A stretch of 64,000 nucleotides of DNA from Amoebophrya sp. A120 (lineage: Eukaryota > Sar > Dinophyceae > Syndiniales > Amoebophryaceae). The stretch lies in the NCBI GenBank assembly GCA_905178155.1, contig CAJINV010000004.1, positions 10,833,655-10,897,654 of the forward strand. Direction: 5' to 3'. The notes below the pieces were generated by a model. The model was not told the origin of the DNA, did no database searches, and was given only the letters and a program-made list of their open reading frames with translations. Shown piece by piece: positions 22,201 through 33,334 of the stretch (positions within the stretch are counted from its first letter, which is position 1; every line of letters starts with the position of its first letter). Both the position numbers and the translations under genes were made by a program.

Positions 22201-23903
22201 ATTTGTGATGCGAGAACCAGCACGGTATGCTAGATCTGTGATGCTGCTGGACTACTAGCTAAACAGGATTACACTGCGAGGAGAAACTTGTCATGCGAAC
22301 CAAGCAAAGCTGGTTGATTTGTCTTGCAGGTTTCCCATCTTGACTCTGGTGTTGGGACATTTTTACTCAGGATATGTGCCTGGATGCACGAGGTCGCGGA
22401 GCCGTCTGCGGGCTGGGATTTGGGCCATTTTGTGGACCCGGCGACGAAAAACTTCGCGGAAAAGCAGTTCACGCCAGACTCGACGTGCGCACCCGAAATC
22501 GTGATTGGGGCCGGGAAGGGCAGAAAGGTAAAGGGTTTTGATATCATGTTGGTTGTAAGTAGATAAGGATGTGGATGTGGTTGTGTTGGAAGTTATTCGC
22601 ATGACACAGTGCCCAAGAAAAGTGTCAACATTTCACCAAGTGCAAAACTACATCCAAAATTATGAAAAATCCAGCCCACTCGTGCGGAATTCGACGACAC
22701 GAACTACGAGAACTGCAAGCGCGCCCACGAAATCTGTGCGGAAAGCGGGTACGTCGCGGACTCCCCGTCTTGTGGCTACGTAGAGTCCGATATCTGTGCC
22801 GGAATGCATTTTCCCAGCCCAGGTCCGAAAATCCCACCCCCGCACGTGGATCTCGAGAAGCCAACAAACCCGGCCCCGGTTACTGACGTTGGGAGTGCGG
22901 CTCCGCCAGCTCAAAACAACGCGATTCCTGCCGCGACCGGGGAAGCGGGGGAAGCCATCCCGCTGGGAACCGGTGCGGAGCTGCCGGGAGCGGGCGCGCC
23001 AGCAGCGGCTCCGGCACCCGCGCCGCCGGCTACAGCTGCGGGGAGTACTGATTTTTTTTTGTTCGAGTCCACCTTGCATACGTGATTTCCACCTGCTTTT
23101 GGTTGATGATGTATCAATGATATGATGTGCCATGACCTTATTAAATTTTTCTTTAAGGCAAAGAACAACTTGCCTTTTCGAAAAGTCAAGCAATTCCCAA
23201 CCAAAAGTAAAAGTCCTCACATCAGGCGCAGCACCGAATAAACCCGCGGGAAAGGCTATGAACTGCAAAAGTATCGTATTAGTATGAATTGTATTACAAA
23301 TTTGCTCAGCATTGCAAATTGAATTTGTATATGCGGACTTGCCTTAGGAGTCAGATTTGTAAAGCATAAATGCAATTAGTACGAGTACGATACTTTTGCA
23401 CAGGATAAAGGCCGCCTTGGGCATCAAGGAGCCCCCCACGGAGGTGGCGAACATCGCAACCGTTGTATCAAAAAGAAAAATCTCCCCTCCCCATATCGGA
23501 AACGAAATTTGTGATGCTGTATTTGAGTATACAAGTCGACTTGTATTGCTAGAAGGCCAAGAGACGCAGTTGTGGCCTGAATTGCAGGCAATTTGTCATG
23601 CTGTTTCCCAGTTCCAGTTGCCTCGTGTCATGCTGGAGATGCAATACATTCCCTTTCCCGCGCTAGCTAGAACTACAGTCCGCATCATCTTTTGCCTTCT
23701 AGCATCACAAAGCTGATTTATAACCACAAATCTGCGTCACAGATTTCCGTTTTGATATGGGGAGGGGGCATTTTTGTTCTTGATACGTTGCGGCACCCTT
23801 GATGACGAATTTTCTCTTGCACGAGCTGCATGAGAAGGGGAAAGTGGAGAAGCCGAAGAAAAAGCAGCTGGTTTTCAAAATCACGGTCGAGGAGGAGGAC
23901 TGA
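19285..23903 (+). CDS. Predicted secreted Cys-rich EF-hand protein
   Basis: Nine exons: 19285-19486, 19753-20345, 20598-21772, 22045-22092, 22380-22527, 22675-23044, 23226-23256, 23413-23465, 23791-23903; 910 aa. The ATG at 19285 opens a signal peptide (MARPSKAAAQAAVLVLSSFSQSADA). Exon 2 holds a Cys-rich domain and a canonical EF-hand calcium loop, DANADGTLDGAEL (about residue 228 onward). Exon 3 is rich in paired Cys (CLDGIDGPCEGCESYH, CEGYEERCEPH, CANYYGQCCVNANE). The C-terminal third is Pro/Ala-rich and ends in a Lys-rich helix. Six of the eight introns are introners (A, D, A, E, B, C); the other two are GT-AG. Likely a lumenal, surface or extracellular calcium-binding protein. No named family recognised. 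Confidence 0.78.
19487..19747. mobile_element. Introner-like element 7, family A
   Basis: 261 bp. Left TATGGATTGCAAATATGTCT, right AGACATTTTTGCATTTGATA. Perfect TSD TTTTG (19482-19486, 19748-19752). Excision gives KQAPF-GMFATED. Its interior is the same subtype as element 31. Confidence 0.92.
20346..20592. mobile_element. Introner-like element 8, family D
   Basis: 247 bp. Left TATGACGTTCTCAAATGTTA, right GTAACAGTTGAGAACGCCATA, with an internal second copy of the TTCTCAACTGTTACAT motif next to each end. Perfect TSD CGGAC (20341-20345, 20593-20597). Confidence 0.9.
21773..22039. mobile_element. Introner-like element 9, family A
   Basis: 267 bp, left TATGAATTGCAAAAATGTCT, right CCAGACACTTTTGCACTTGATA. 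Perfect TSD AGCGG (21768-21772, 22040-22044). The interior runs in the orientation opposite to element 33. Paired with element 10, 48-bp exon between. Confidence 0.92.
22093..22374. mobile_element. Introner-like element 10, family E
   Basis: 282 bp, left TATTCTGAGTAAAAGCGTCC, right ATTTTTACTCAGGATA preceded by GACTCTGGTGTTGGGAC. Perfect TSD TGTGC (22088-22092, 22375-22379). Confidence 0.9.
23257..23407. mobile_element. Introner-like element 11, family B
   Basis: 151 bp, left TATGAACTGCAAAAGTATCG, right CGATACTTTTGCACAGGATA. Perfect TSD AAGGC (23252-23256, 23408-23412). Paired with element 12, 53-bp exon between. Confidence 0.92.
23466..23785. mobile_element. Introner-like element 12, family C
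   Basis: 320 bp, left TATCAAAAAGAAAAATCTCC(CCTCCCCATATCG), right GGGGAGGGGGCATTTTTGTTC...TGATA. Perfect TSD CGTTG (23461-23465, 23786-23790). Confidence 0.9.
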
Positions 23904-24745
23904 TTTTTGTTTTTTGGCTTGACAGTTGTGAGCACGTTTTTCTTTTCCGAGTCTCCATTTGCATTTGCATCTGCATGCAGTAAAAAGATGTGTAAATTTT
24001 TTTGAGCCCCCTGTAGCTCTATGTAAAAACAGATGGCGCCCCTTCAGTGCAAGATTTTTTTCGGCGCCTCGTTGGTCGTTCGTTTTTCGAAGTAGATCAA
24101 GATGCACGCCTCGTTGTTCGTTCGTACCTGGTGCATGTTCTCGACCACCGCCACGACTGGCTGAGCAGCAATAGTAGAGTGCGACGCCTTATTGACGAAC
24201 CGACGTGAAGAAAGAAAAGATTTTGGAGAGCAATATGAGCGGCTCGATCATCCGTCGAAGTACGATCGCTATTGTGGTGAAAGATTTCTAAAGATTGAGT
24301 AGGAGGTCTTTCTGCGCAAAGATTTTTGTAGAACGAGTCACCCAGCACAAGAGCAAGGCCAAGGCATCGTTATCGTTTCTGAGCAAATAAGTGGCTCTTT
24401 TCGCCAGCGGTATGCGTATGTGAGATGCAATCTTCGAGTCGGCAGCTATAAAAGTACTGTGCATGATGTCGATGTGCAAATCCAAATTCAACACGACAAC
24501 ATGAATAACTCTAGCCAGAACTGCAACGTGAATTTTTTTAGGGGTGCGCTAGAGCAGCGTACTACAGAGGCGCGCCGACCACCATTTCCTAACCAAACTT
24601 GATCCAACATTGTTGCGGCCTTTAAATGACAGTCTAGCCCCGTCTTGGACCCGGAGGCACCCTCCGTGCTCACACCTTCCTTCTGCGTCGAAAGCCGTTC
24701 CTCACTTGCCGACACGACTCTAGTGACGGAATTTGTGTGGGAAAA
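23904..24745. other. Intergenic with a short direct repeat
   Basis: No gene seen. An 18-bp direct repeat (GCCTCGTTGGTCGTTCGT at 24066-24083; the second copy at 24108-24125 has one mismatch) lies 42 bp apart. Possibly promoter or 5'UTR sequence of the next gene. Confidence 0.45.
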
Positions 24746-27426
24746 ATGGACGACGGAAAGGAAAAGGATCTGACGCTTGACAAGCTCAAGGCGAAAAAAA
24801 CAAAGGATGACAAACACAAACTGGCGAAGGACAAGTATATGTATGATTTTCTCACGAGAGTCATGTTTTGGTCATGCGTTTTTGATAGCGGATATGAAGT
24901 TGTCCTGCGTTATACAACGCAATAAGACTAACGCAATTTAATTATGTTAAATTAAAAATTGTCAGATACAACGAGGATGACCTGTCCCACTTCAAGGATC
25001 AGAAAGACAAGGACTACAAAGACAAAAAGTTCAAAGACATATCCGTTGCAAATTTACTGTACACGTACAAAATTATGCATCACAAACTTCTTTCCTGCTT
25101 GAGTTTGTCATGCTGAATACGGGAACGGCAACGGTTTGTCATGCACTTTATTTGTCAGCACTTGCATTTGCATTAGCATTTCGTACGTGAATGGGAAGAA
25201 ATTTCCTGTGGATAGGGCAAGGACAAAGACTACAAGTACAAGGCGGACAAACTTGACAAGGACAAGTACAAAGACAAGATGAAGGACAAGGACAAAATGA
25301 AGGACAAGGACAAGGATATGAAGGACAAGGATAAGATGAAGGACAAGGACAAAATGAAGGACAAGGACAAGATGAAAGACAAGGACAAAATGAAGGACAA
25401 GGACAAGATGAAAGACAAGGACAAAATGAAGGACAAGGACAAGATGAAGGATCACAAGGACATGAAGGTACTTTATGAAGTTTTTACTGCCACCAAAAAG
25501 CACAAGCATCTGCATGTTTCTGATGTTGATAAAGTAGCACTTGCGGAAAGTATATGAGCACTCTCGCTACTACTACTTCTAAAACTTATCAGGACAAGGA
25601 CAAAAAGAAGGACAAGGACAAATTTAAGAACAAGGACAAGGACAAAAAGAAGGAGAAACTCATCAAGGAGGAGAAAATCAAGGGGAATGTTATGCGAAGA
25701 GAACACATGATGCCCCGATGCCTGAGCCTTTTCGTGTTGCCCCTCAATATTGTAGATCATGCTGAGTGTGCATCTGCATGTGCTGTTTTTATTTGGCCTT
25801 TTCCTTGCTTGTTTTGTCGTGCTAAGAAATGTGCGCGCGGCCGAGGCATTGGCTCTCCGGCACATCAACACAGCGCAGCACAGTTGCATTCTAGTAAAAT
25901 TTACGTTGCCACTTGATATCAGTTGTCCAGCGGAACCTGTCCATGTGCAGCCGTTCGAGGGCATCTCCAGGGACATGAATTGTGTTGCATACTTGCTGGA
26001 ACCACAAAAAATAAAACGAAGCGAGCCGGGTTGATCTTTCCAGTAGCAAAGATTCAGAAGGAGTTGAGGGTAAGTAAGTACTACCTTTGACTGCTTTCCG
26101 TGTTTTCATGCAGTCGTGATGTTGTGCGACTGCTATAGTGATCGTAAAAGAGTGACTCTGATTCTCTAGCTTTACAACTCAGTCAACAAAAGAACTACGT
26201 ATGAATTACACAAACAGAACATGCTCCCTGCAAACGCGCGATTGAACTCCTCCAGCAGTGTTTTCCTCGGGGGAGTTATCAAATGCAAAAATGTCTGGGT
26301 CGGGATGGTTGTAAACTTGTAATGCTGTTTTTGAATTCTACAAAAAATTTGTATTGCATGACCAGCAAAAGGAGTCCAGTTTGTTCTACGCGGGGATGGC
26401 ATTTCTCATGCGGAATCGGCATCAGGATCAGGAAGTCCTCTAAAAATCTGTGATGCTAGGCCATGCATTACAGGCGTCACGTGTCATGCAAAATATGCAT
26501 GACAAACCTGGCAATCTTCCAGACCCAGAGGACATTTTTACATTTGATAGGAGTGATGGAGTACGTCGTAGCAGAGCTCCTGGAAGTGGCCGGGAACACA
26601 GTGAAAAACCAGGGTAAGAAGCGCATCAACCCAAGGCACTTGCAGGTCGCAATCAAAAACGACGACGAACTGAACACGCTGATCCGAGCCACAATCGCGG
26701 GCGGCGGTGTGGTGCCAGACAAAACCGCGGTGCAAATGATGCACGAGAGGGATGAGAAGGCAAAACAGGCAGCGAAAAAGAGACACGAGGGCGGCGGCGG
26801 AGCTGGGGGGCAGAAGTTTGAAAGTAATATGCAGTTGGTGTTCGTGAAAGTGAATCATAATCATATTGCTGTTTACGTGATGTTCAATTCGATTTTTTTT
26901 TTTGGCTGAAGACGGAGAAAGCGCTTTGTTATCATGCTTTTTCTGATGCAGCTTGACAACAACAAAAAACAGTGTTTTCCGAGGACATGATATACGAGCC
27001 ACCACAGAAGAAGCAAAAGGCCGCCTACGACAATGTCAGCAAGACCTCTGTGTTTGACGCGAATTTGAATATGAAGGTAACTCTAAGCACTATGCTTGTT
27101 GCACTCTAGCATTGTCACGCGCGTAGTTGAATACTTTTTTTTGCATAAGCTTCTTTATCAACATTTGTATTGCGAATTATATGTTGCTCATCAAATAATT
27201 CCAGAACTACGACGTCGCCATGTTCGAGCCGCACTTTAACTTCGGTGCGCAGGGCACCATGCCCGACAAGCTGGCCATGGGCGGCGGCGAGGGGAAGAAG
27301 GTGGTCGGGGGCAAGAAAGCCGCGGTGTTTGAGGCGCAAGCCATGGCGGAAAAGAAGAAAAAGAAAGCGGTGGCGGCGAAGATGCCACTCTTTGCTGCGG
27401 ATGGCTCCTTCTTCCAGGCTGCGTAG
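24746..27426 (+). CDS. Lys/Asp-repeat protein joined to a divergent histone H2A fold
   Basis: Exons 24746-24834, 24966-25039, 25220-25467, 25593-25688, about 25923 (or 25971)-26069, 26170-26276, 26555-26823, 26973-27076, 27205-27426; about 435-451 aa. The N-terminal half is almost only Lys, Asp and Met, including about ten KDKDKM units. The second half is an H2A histone fold: [17 protein letters not shown] (H2A: R-A-G-L-x-F-P-V-x-R-x-x-R-x-L-R), [53 protein letters not shown] and [10 protein letters not shown]. Residues matching the nucleosome acidic patch (E in AELLE, NDDEL) are kept. A Lys-rich C-terminal extension ends in [11 protein letters not shown]. Exons 4/5 are the weak link: several AG sites fit in phase 0, and no in-frame ATG lies between 25923 and the histone part, which favours one gene. 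Exons 7/8 have alternative boundaries. Confidence 0.7.
25040..25214. mobile_element. Introner-like element 13, divergent family B
   Basis: 175 bp, left TATCCGTTGCAAATTTACTG (TACACGTAC), right GTACGTGAATGGGAAGAAAT(TTCCTGTGGATA). Ends are recognisably B-like but decayed. TSD AGACA/GGGCA with two mismatches (25035-25039, 25215-25219). Excision gives KDK-KFKD-KDKDYK in frame. Confidence 0.72.
25279..25449 (+). repeat. 18-bp coding tandem repeat, (KDKDKM)n
   Basis: About nine to ten copies of an 18-bp unit of the form ATGAARGACAAGGACAAR, with an alternating third-base pattern that suggests a 36-bp higher-order unit. One variant unit carries GATATG. It encodes the Lys/Asp/Met-rich N-terminal region of the H2A-like protein. 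Confidence 0.9.
26277..26549. mobile_element. Introner-like element 14, family A
   Basis: 273 bp, left TATCAAATGCAAAAATGTCT, right GACATTTTTACATTTGATA. Perfect TSD GGAGT (26272-26276, 26550-26554). Excision restores [18 protein letters not shown], inside the H2A fold. Confidence 0.93.
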
Positions 27427-28504
27427 GGAACCTGCTTCTAGGCTGCCTAGGCTCGTCGGAACAAAAAATGGTGATTCGCACCTTTACCGGAACTCTGCAG
27501 CGCAGAAAAACGTATAAGAAATTGAGATTACACAAACACATCAAATAGATCAGATTCAGACTCTGAGTCGAAATCAATGCACGCGATGGTTTCGATTTCG
27601 CACAGACGCAAGATTAGTAGAACTAGTGTTTCGAACTTTTACAACTTGAAACAGCAGAGGAAAACCAAATTGTTAACGCAAGGCCGATAGAGCTGCGTCC
27701 CCAAGCACCACGACGCACTTTGCAGTAGAGGAACCCTCTCAAGGAAATCAAACCGCAAACGTAGCGGTGTGACGAATAAGAAGGAACGCAGAAAATCACT
27801 ACGGCAATATTTATACAGCACGCATGTGAAGCACTCAAGATTCAAATGTATTGTACTTATTAGCCCCCGCCCCCCGCACCGCGAGTGCAAACGATTTCCA
27901 ATTATGAGCTTGCTCCGATACAAAACCGAACGACGCGGCGGGTCTTGTTCTGCCAGTATTTTTCGTCTGGCGCCATTTTTTTGAGCCACAACCTGTGTTC
28001 CTATTTTTGCCTACCGAGCTTCTCAGCAAAGAGGATCGGTTGAGAAAAGAGGTTTTATTTTTTGCCAAATTGAACTCAAATTCTGATTCGATCACACCGA
28101 GATCGAGATCAACCGGGCACATTTTACGTATTCTCCGCAGAATGCGGAAGAATAAGAAAGCAAGGTTCTCTAGTACTGCAACTTTTTACTTTTGGTGGTC
28201 ATATGTTTCGTCCGACACAACTTTCCTAGCAGGCTCTACCTAGCGACAACCTCTACCATCTTTTACACACACGACACCACAATCACAAAAGCAACATATT
28301 ATCAAAGTCAACAACGCATAGCGCGGTAGATAAAATTGAAAACAAATAAATCTGTGTGCTGCTGGAAGCTCGCATATTAAAGGGAGAATGCGCCAGCACG
28401 GACGAGCAACACCAACAAACGACAAAGCACATAAGAAGTCCTCTGGGATCATAAATTTTAACGTCTAAAAATTTCGGTAAAAACTGCTTCAAACGAAAGT
28501 GATC
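27427..28504. other. Intergenic, nothing recognised
   Basis: About 1.1 kb without a convincing frame or introner end. Confidence 0.5.
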
Positions 28505-31500
28505 ATGGGCGACGTCGAACTTGCTGACGCGGAGGTTCTGAACCCCGCCACCACTCCGTACCAGCAAGGCGCCAAGCCTCTGCAAATTGTCCACGTGGAC
28601 TTACAAACGAACGAGGTGAAGGTGAATAAACCGAATCTGGAAAGGATCGCCCAAAACCTGCGGGATGCTGGCGCGGAAAAGATCTCGGTCGTCTCCGTTA
28701 TGGGGGCCTACAGAACGGGGAAGAGCTTTTTGCTCGACCTGTTTTTGCGGTATCTGGAATACGAACAGGCGAGCAGCACGCGGGCGTCGACAAGCAGCGC
28801 CTCGTCCGCCTCGGAGTCCGCGAGCAGTAAGGACCCAATAGACGACAGAAGTTTCGTCAGCGAGTTCACCATACCGGCCTGGATGAAAGCGGCAGGTGAA
28901 TATTGAAGCCTTTATTTTTTCGGGTCATTTTCGATCGATTTCGATGCTATCAAACCACTGCATTTCTTGCTGCTACGAGGAAGAGGATTCAAATGTTTTT
29001 TTCTAGTTTTTGCCCTTCCTCGTAGTACAACTCGTCGTCAGAAGCTCGAGCTGTTTGTTGCACACTATTTTTTTACGATGATGAAACTGAAAGTGCAACC
29101 CAACAAGAAAGATCGCGACACAACATCCACATCCACGTGAACAAAAAAAACAGGCAAGCTGAGCGAAGCATCCGACGGCACCACGCCCCGCGATCCGGTC
29201 GCCGCTGCAGCGCAGATATGGATTGAAAAAATGTCTGGGTCTGGAAGGTTGGAACCTGTAATGCTGTCTTTGGAATCTAGAAAAATCTGTATTGCATGAC
29301 CAGCAAAAGTAAAAATGTAATTCTTCCTGCGCGGAGAGGGCATTTGTCAGGCGGAATAGGTATCAAGAAGCCATTAAAAAGTCTGTGATGCTAGGGCACG
29401 CATCACAGGCATCATGGCTCATGCAAAACGTGCATGACAAGTCTCAGAATCTTCCAGACCCAGACACTTTTGCACTTGATAGCAGAAGCGCTCGCCGCGC
29501 GGTTTCAGCTGGCGCGGTATGCATTGCAAAAGTATCGTACTAGTAGAAATAGCATTACAAATTTTTCCACAAGGAAAAATGGAATTTGTAATGCTGAATA
29601 AGCTAAGGAACCAGATTTGTCATGCAAGACTGCAATTACTACGAGTGCGATGCTTTTGCACAGGATACGCGGGGGCGCGAGTAGGTGCACGGAGGGCATG
29701 TGGATATGGCCGCAGCCGTTCATCAAGACTCTGACGGTCACAGAAAACGTCTCCAGCAACGAGGACGAGGAAGTGTTCGTGAAAAGAAAAGTCCGGGTCG
29801 GCTTGCTCATCATGGACACACAGGGGGCGTTTGATAGGTACCGCTACTGGAAAAAATGTTAGTACTTATTTGTGTGTAGATAGTCTTGATAAAATACTCT
29901 TTCTCGGAAGAAGATACCTACTAGAAGGAGTTGAAAGATACCTAGAATGGGATCCTTGTGGCAGCAGGATGTTCACCTAAGTCTCCCCCTCTAAAGTGAA
30001 CGTGGAGTCTAAGGAGGTTATTTTATAAAAAAGAATGAAAATCTCACAGTCAAACGACGAAGCAACAGTCCGCGACAATTTTCGGCCTGACCACCGCCTT
30101 ATCTTCCAAGCAGCTGTACAACATCCAGGGTAGGATAGGAGCCGACACCGTCGAGCACATGCACTACTTTTCGGAAATGGCCGTGGCGGCAAGCAGGCAG
30201 GGGAGCCACGACCAGGCGAAGAAACTGTCCAAGCCCTTTCAGTATTTGGAGTTGGTCGTGAGAGACTGGCCCTGCTTCGACGACGAGACCTTCGAGGACG
30301 AAGCGGTCTGCCGGGCCTACAATGTGCGAAAACAGCCCCCCGCGGGGGAGAGGTGGAGCGTGGACCTGTGCGAGAAGCAGATGCAGTGGCACTTGGACCA
30401 GCACTTCGGTACTGAAGATGTAGTTGATGGTTTACTTGAGAAACAAATTTCAGACACTGACTGTGTATATGGAATCAGACTGCGCGGTCGAATTTGAACT
30501 TCTTTCACGATGTTGTCAACTAGAAGGATGTACACATCGTCAAAACGAACCATGAGAACTTCGCATGGTGGTATTAAAAGCAAGGCATGATCTTTCACCG
30601 GCCCCCGCGTGACCACACCGACTGCGGCAACATCATTACAACAGGTTCCGACGTGAAGGAGCGGGAATCTATCGAAACGCTGTACGAAATGTTCGATGAC
30701 ATCAAGGCCTGGCTCTACCCCGCGCCAGGATTAAAAGTTTCCGAGAGTAAGAAGCGCAAGTGGGACGGGACCCTGGAGGAAATAGATGAGGACTTCGTCC
30801 GCTTCGTCGACCTCCACTGCCGCCGGACCTTCCGGGAGGTGCGAACACAACGGGTGTTCGGGACGGATTTGAGTCCGGACACCTTTGTCGACATCGTGGA
30901 AACGCTGGTCGGGGCCTTTCAAGGCATGGAGGTTTCCCAGATGAGCATGGTGGAGGCCATCGGGAAGGTAGAGATTGATAGGAATAAAGAAACAGCTGAC
31001 TTTGTCATCCATGCAGCGTCACCCTGCCAAAGCCAATTTCTCATGCACGACAGGGATATGAGTTTGAGTATGTGAAACAAAACAAGAAAAAACATCTTCT
31101 TCAGGCCAAGAACCTCGCCAGCAAGGACGAGGCTGGGAAAGTGTACAAAAAGCACATGGATAAAATCATGTCTGCCGTACAGGCAAGGACAGGAAAAGAC
31201 ATGGACGAGCTCCAGAAGGACCACACAGCAGCATGGAAAAAAGCAATCGAGGTATTAAGTACTATGGCTATCACATTCACGCATTTATTTTTCAGCACGA
31301 GAGAATTTCCATTTCGTTCTGTGATCGAGTCGTGTGGATCTCAGAAAGAGAACAAACACAAATGCTTTAATATGTCAAAAATTATCAGTTTTACGACGAT
31401 TCCGCGACTTTCGGCAATGTGGACGAGATAAGTGCGTCCAAGGAGGCGCTTTTGAAAGACCTCGATTTGATGTGGGAGCAGGTGAAGGAGGAGAATAACC

Positions 31501-32585
31501 GAAGAATGGAGAAGGCCCTCACCGCCTTCGCGGGCATCGCCTGTGTCGCGTTCACGGCCCTGATTCTCGATAAGATGTCCGACTACACCTGCGACTGGTG
31601 GAGCGACACGTGCGTGCAGGCAAGCAAAATCCTCGTGCTCTTTTACACCGCGGTGCTCGGGATACTGGGGTGGCAGGTGAATTTATTCGTAGTTGTTGCT
31701 GCGTCGTATAATTTTTACATGGAAAAACATGTCAGTGTCAGTCTACTGCTTTTGTACTATTAACGGATGAGGAGTAGGGGATTTACGGACGTGTTTCGTG
31801 GTCTCAATCTGCGAACAAGGAATCACGTATCAATTTTTTATTTCAACTTCAGATTTACAAGCTGCTCCAGACCCGGGGGCAGGCTGCTGTGGGCATTGCG
31901 GTGATCGAACTGGTATGCATTGCAAAAGTACTTATCGTATTCGTATAAATGCAATACAAATTTTCTCAGCGTGAGAAATAAAATTTGTAATGCAGATTTA
32001 GCTTAAGAAAGGGATTTGTAATGCATGACTGCAATACGAGTACGATACTTTTGCACAGGATAACTGGGCAAGCAGTGCGTCGTTTTGAGCCACCAGTGCT
32101 CCGTATCCTGAGTAAAAACGTACCCACACCAGAGTTGTAATGCAAATCTGCATGCTGAAAATGTTTCTCATGCGGAGCTCCATGAGAAGCATTTTCTAGT
32201 CGTGTTTTGCAATTTGTCATGCTCCAATCAGCATGGTATGCTAGATCTCTGATGCTGCTGAGCTAGCTCAAACAGCACTACACTACGAATCCAAATTTGT
32301 CATGCAAAACAGCCAAAACTTGTGGATTTGTCTAGCCGATTCCCCATCTTGACTCTGGTGTGGGTACGTTTTTACTCAGGATACTCCGACAAGGTTGTCT
32401 ACTACGTGAAAAATATTGACGTCGCCAAGAAGGACGCACAGAAGGCGTACGAGTACGTCCAGAAAGCCTACGTCGAGCCGTTTTTGGTACCTGCCGGGGC
32501 CGCGGACAGCACTGCAACCACTTCCCCAACGAAGAAGACCGGGTCACCAAAACGCGGCGCTGCGAAGGCAAAGAAGGGCGACTGA
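28505..32585 (+). CDS. Atlastin/GBP-family dynamin-like GTPase
   Basis: Eleven exons: 28505-28895, 29154-29216, 29487-29517, 29673-29837, 30050-30408, 30645-30967, 31105-31251, 31389-31676, 31853-31913, 32068-32103, 32389-32585; 686 aa. GTPase motifs: P-loop GAYRTGKS (about residues 76-83), G3 DTQGAFD after TEGMWIWPQPF, and G4 R-D in LELVVRDWP, the hallmark of the GBP/atlastin group. A helical middle domain follows (FDDIKAWLYPAPGLKVSE, EEIDEDFVRFVD). Near the C-terminus are two hydrophobic segments (ALTAFAGIACVAFTALIL and ILVLFYTAVLGILGW), the hairpin anchor of atlastins, then a basic tail. Atlastins fuse ER tubules, so an ER-membrane role is the natural inference. Four introns are introners, six are GT-AG. 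Metazoan GBPs lack this membrane hairpin, so atlastin/Sey1-like is preferred. Confidence 0.87.
29217..29481. mobile_element. Introner-like element 15, family A
   Basis: 265 bp, left TATGGATTGAAAAAATGTCT, right CCAGACACTTTTGCACTTGATA. Perfect TSD GCAGA (29212-29216, 29482-29486). Paired with element 16 across a 31-bp exon, the shortest in the window between introners. Confidence 0.92.
29518..29667. mobile_element. Introner-like element 16, family B
   Basis: 150 bp, left TATGCATTGCAAAAGTATCG, right GCGATGCTTTTGCACAGGATA. Perfect TSD CGCGG (29513-29517, 29668-29672). Only exact excision of both 15 and 16 keeps the frame into TEGMWIW; other joins meet a TAG. Confidence 0.93.
31914..32062. mobile_element. 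Introner-like element 17, family B
   Basis: 149 bp, left TATGCATTGCAAAAGTACTT, right CGATACTTTTGCACAGGATA. Perfect TSD ACTGG (31909-31913, 32063-32067). Paired with element 18, 36-bp exon between. Confidence 0.92.
32104..32383. mobile_element. Introner-like element 18, family E
   Basis: 280 bp with an inverted repeat of about 31 bp, perfect, beginning TATCCTGAGTAAAAACGTAC. Perfect TSD CTCCG (32099-32103, 32384-32388). Confidence 0.93.
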
Positions 32586-33334
32586 AGCAGCGGCTACGTC
32601 AGCTTTTCTTTATTTTGTGTGTCATCAAATGAATTTGCGCGACAGATGATGTGATACTTGTAGATGGATCAAGCCAGGATCAGCGAGTGTAAACACCAGC
32701 AATGAATCCGCGCATGGATCATAATATGGACCTAATCATTTTATTTTTGGTTTTCTCTTCCCATGTTGACATGTTAACAGTAGCTCCCGCATCCGTCCGC
32801 CGCATAAGCTGTGCGGTCAAGAAGTGCGGAGCTTTTGAAACCTCCGCTACGCCCCAGTATTAAGTACCTTGCTCTACCCCAAAGCCTCGCTAAGAGGCTT
32901 TGTATTTCCTGGTAATACCCAAAACCCACACACGCCCGACACGCATTTCATTTACGACAAAGTGTTGCGAATGAATCCTTTCTGTCCACATGAGAGAAAT
33001 ACCTCAAAAATTTTCCAGAAACGAACCGAATGATGCGTTGTGAGAGAAACACAAACACCATGGTAAAAATAAAATTTTCCGAAGAACATCAAAAGATTTA
33101 GGTACAGCACCATTTCACGCTGGTCACACACCGAGGTAGAACTAGAAGTTTCACCTTTGTCGCGAAAGACAGGAGTTTGCTATATGTTGGCTAGTTTTCA
33201 CTGATGTCCGGCAACAGTAGTTTTCGTGAAGTTTAAAGAGACAGATCGGCTGCATCGGTCAGTACAACACGCCGATGGGCAACATTACTCCGTAAGCATG
33301 TTTATTGTAGTGATTCCGAGCTTGACCTTGAGCC
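32586..33334. other. Intergenic; holds a possible structured RNA
   Basis: No protein gene seen. See the separate entry at 32796-32920 for consecutive hairpins. The rest is AT-rich. Confidence 0.5.
32796..32920. ncRNA. Possible structured RNA (three hairpins), unidentified
   Basis: Three stems occur in 120 bp of otherwise AT-rich spacer: CCGCA/TGCGG (32800-32804 with 32812-32816), GCGGAG/CTCCGC (32826-32831 with 32842-32847), and a perfect 8-bp stem AAAGCCTC/GAGGCTTT with a 5-nt loop (32881-32888 with 32894-32901). The last is enclosed by GTATTA/TAATAC (32857-32862 with 32913-32918). It matches no tRNA, snRNA or spliced-leader pattern that I know. Strand unknown. It could be chance. Confidence 0.3.

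Noticed and set aside
25230-25442. Hydrophobic repeated frame on the minus strand (LSFILS repeats)
   Set aside because: Exact antisense of the KDKDKM repeat; no independent support.
27968-27990. GCCATTTTTTTGAGCC, slightly like the dinoflagellate spliced-leader sequence
   Set aside because: Does not match the leader closely enough and is not followed by a donor in the expected place.
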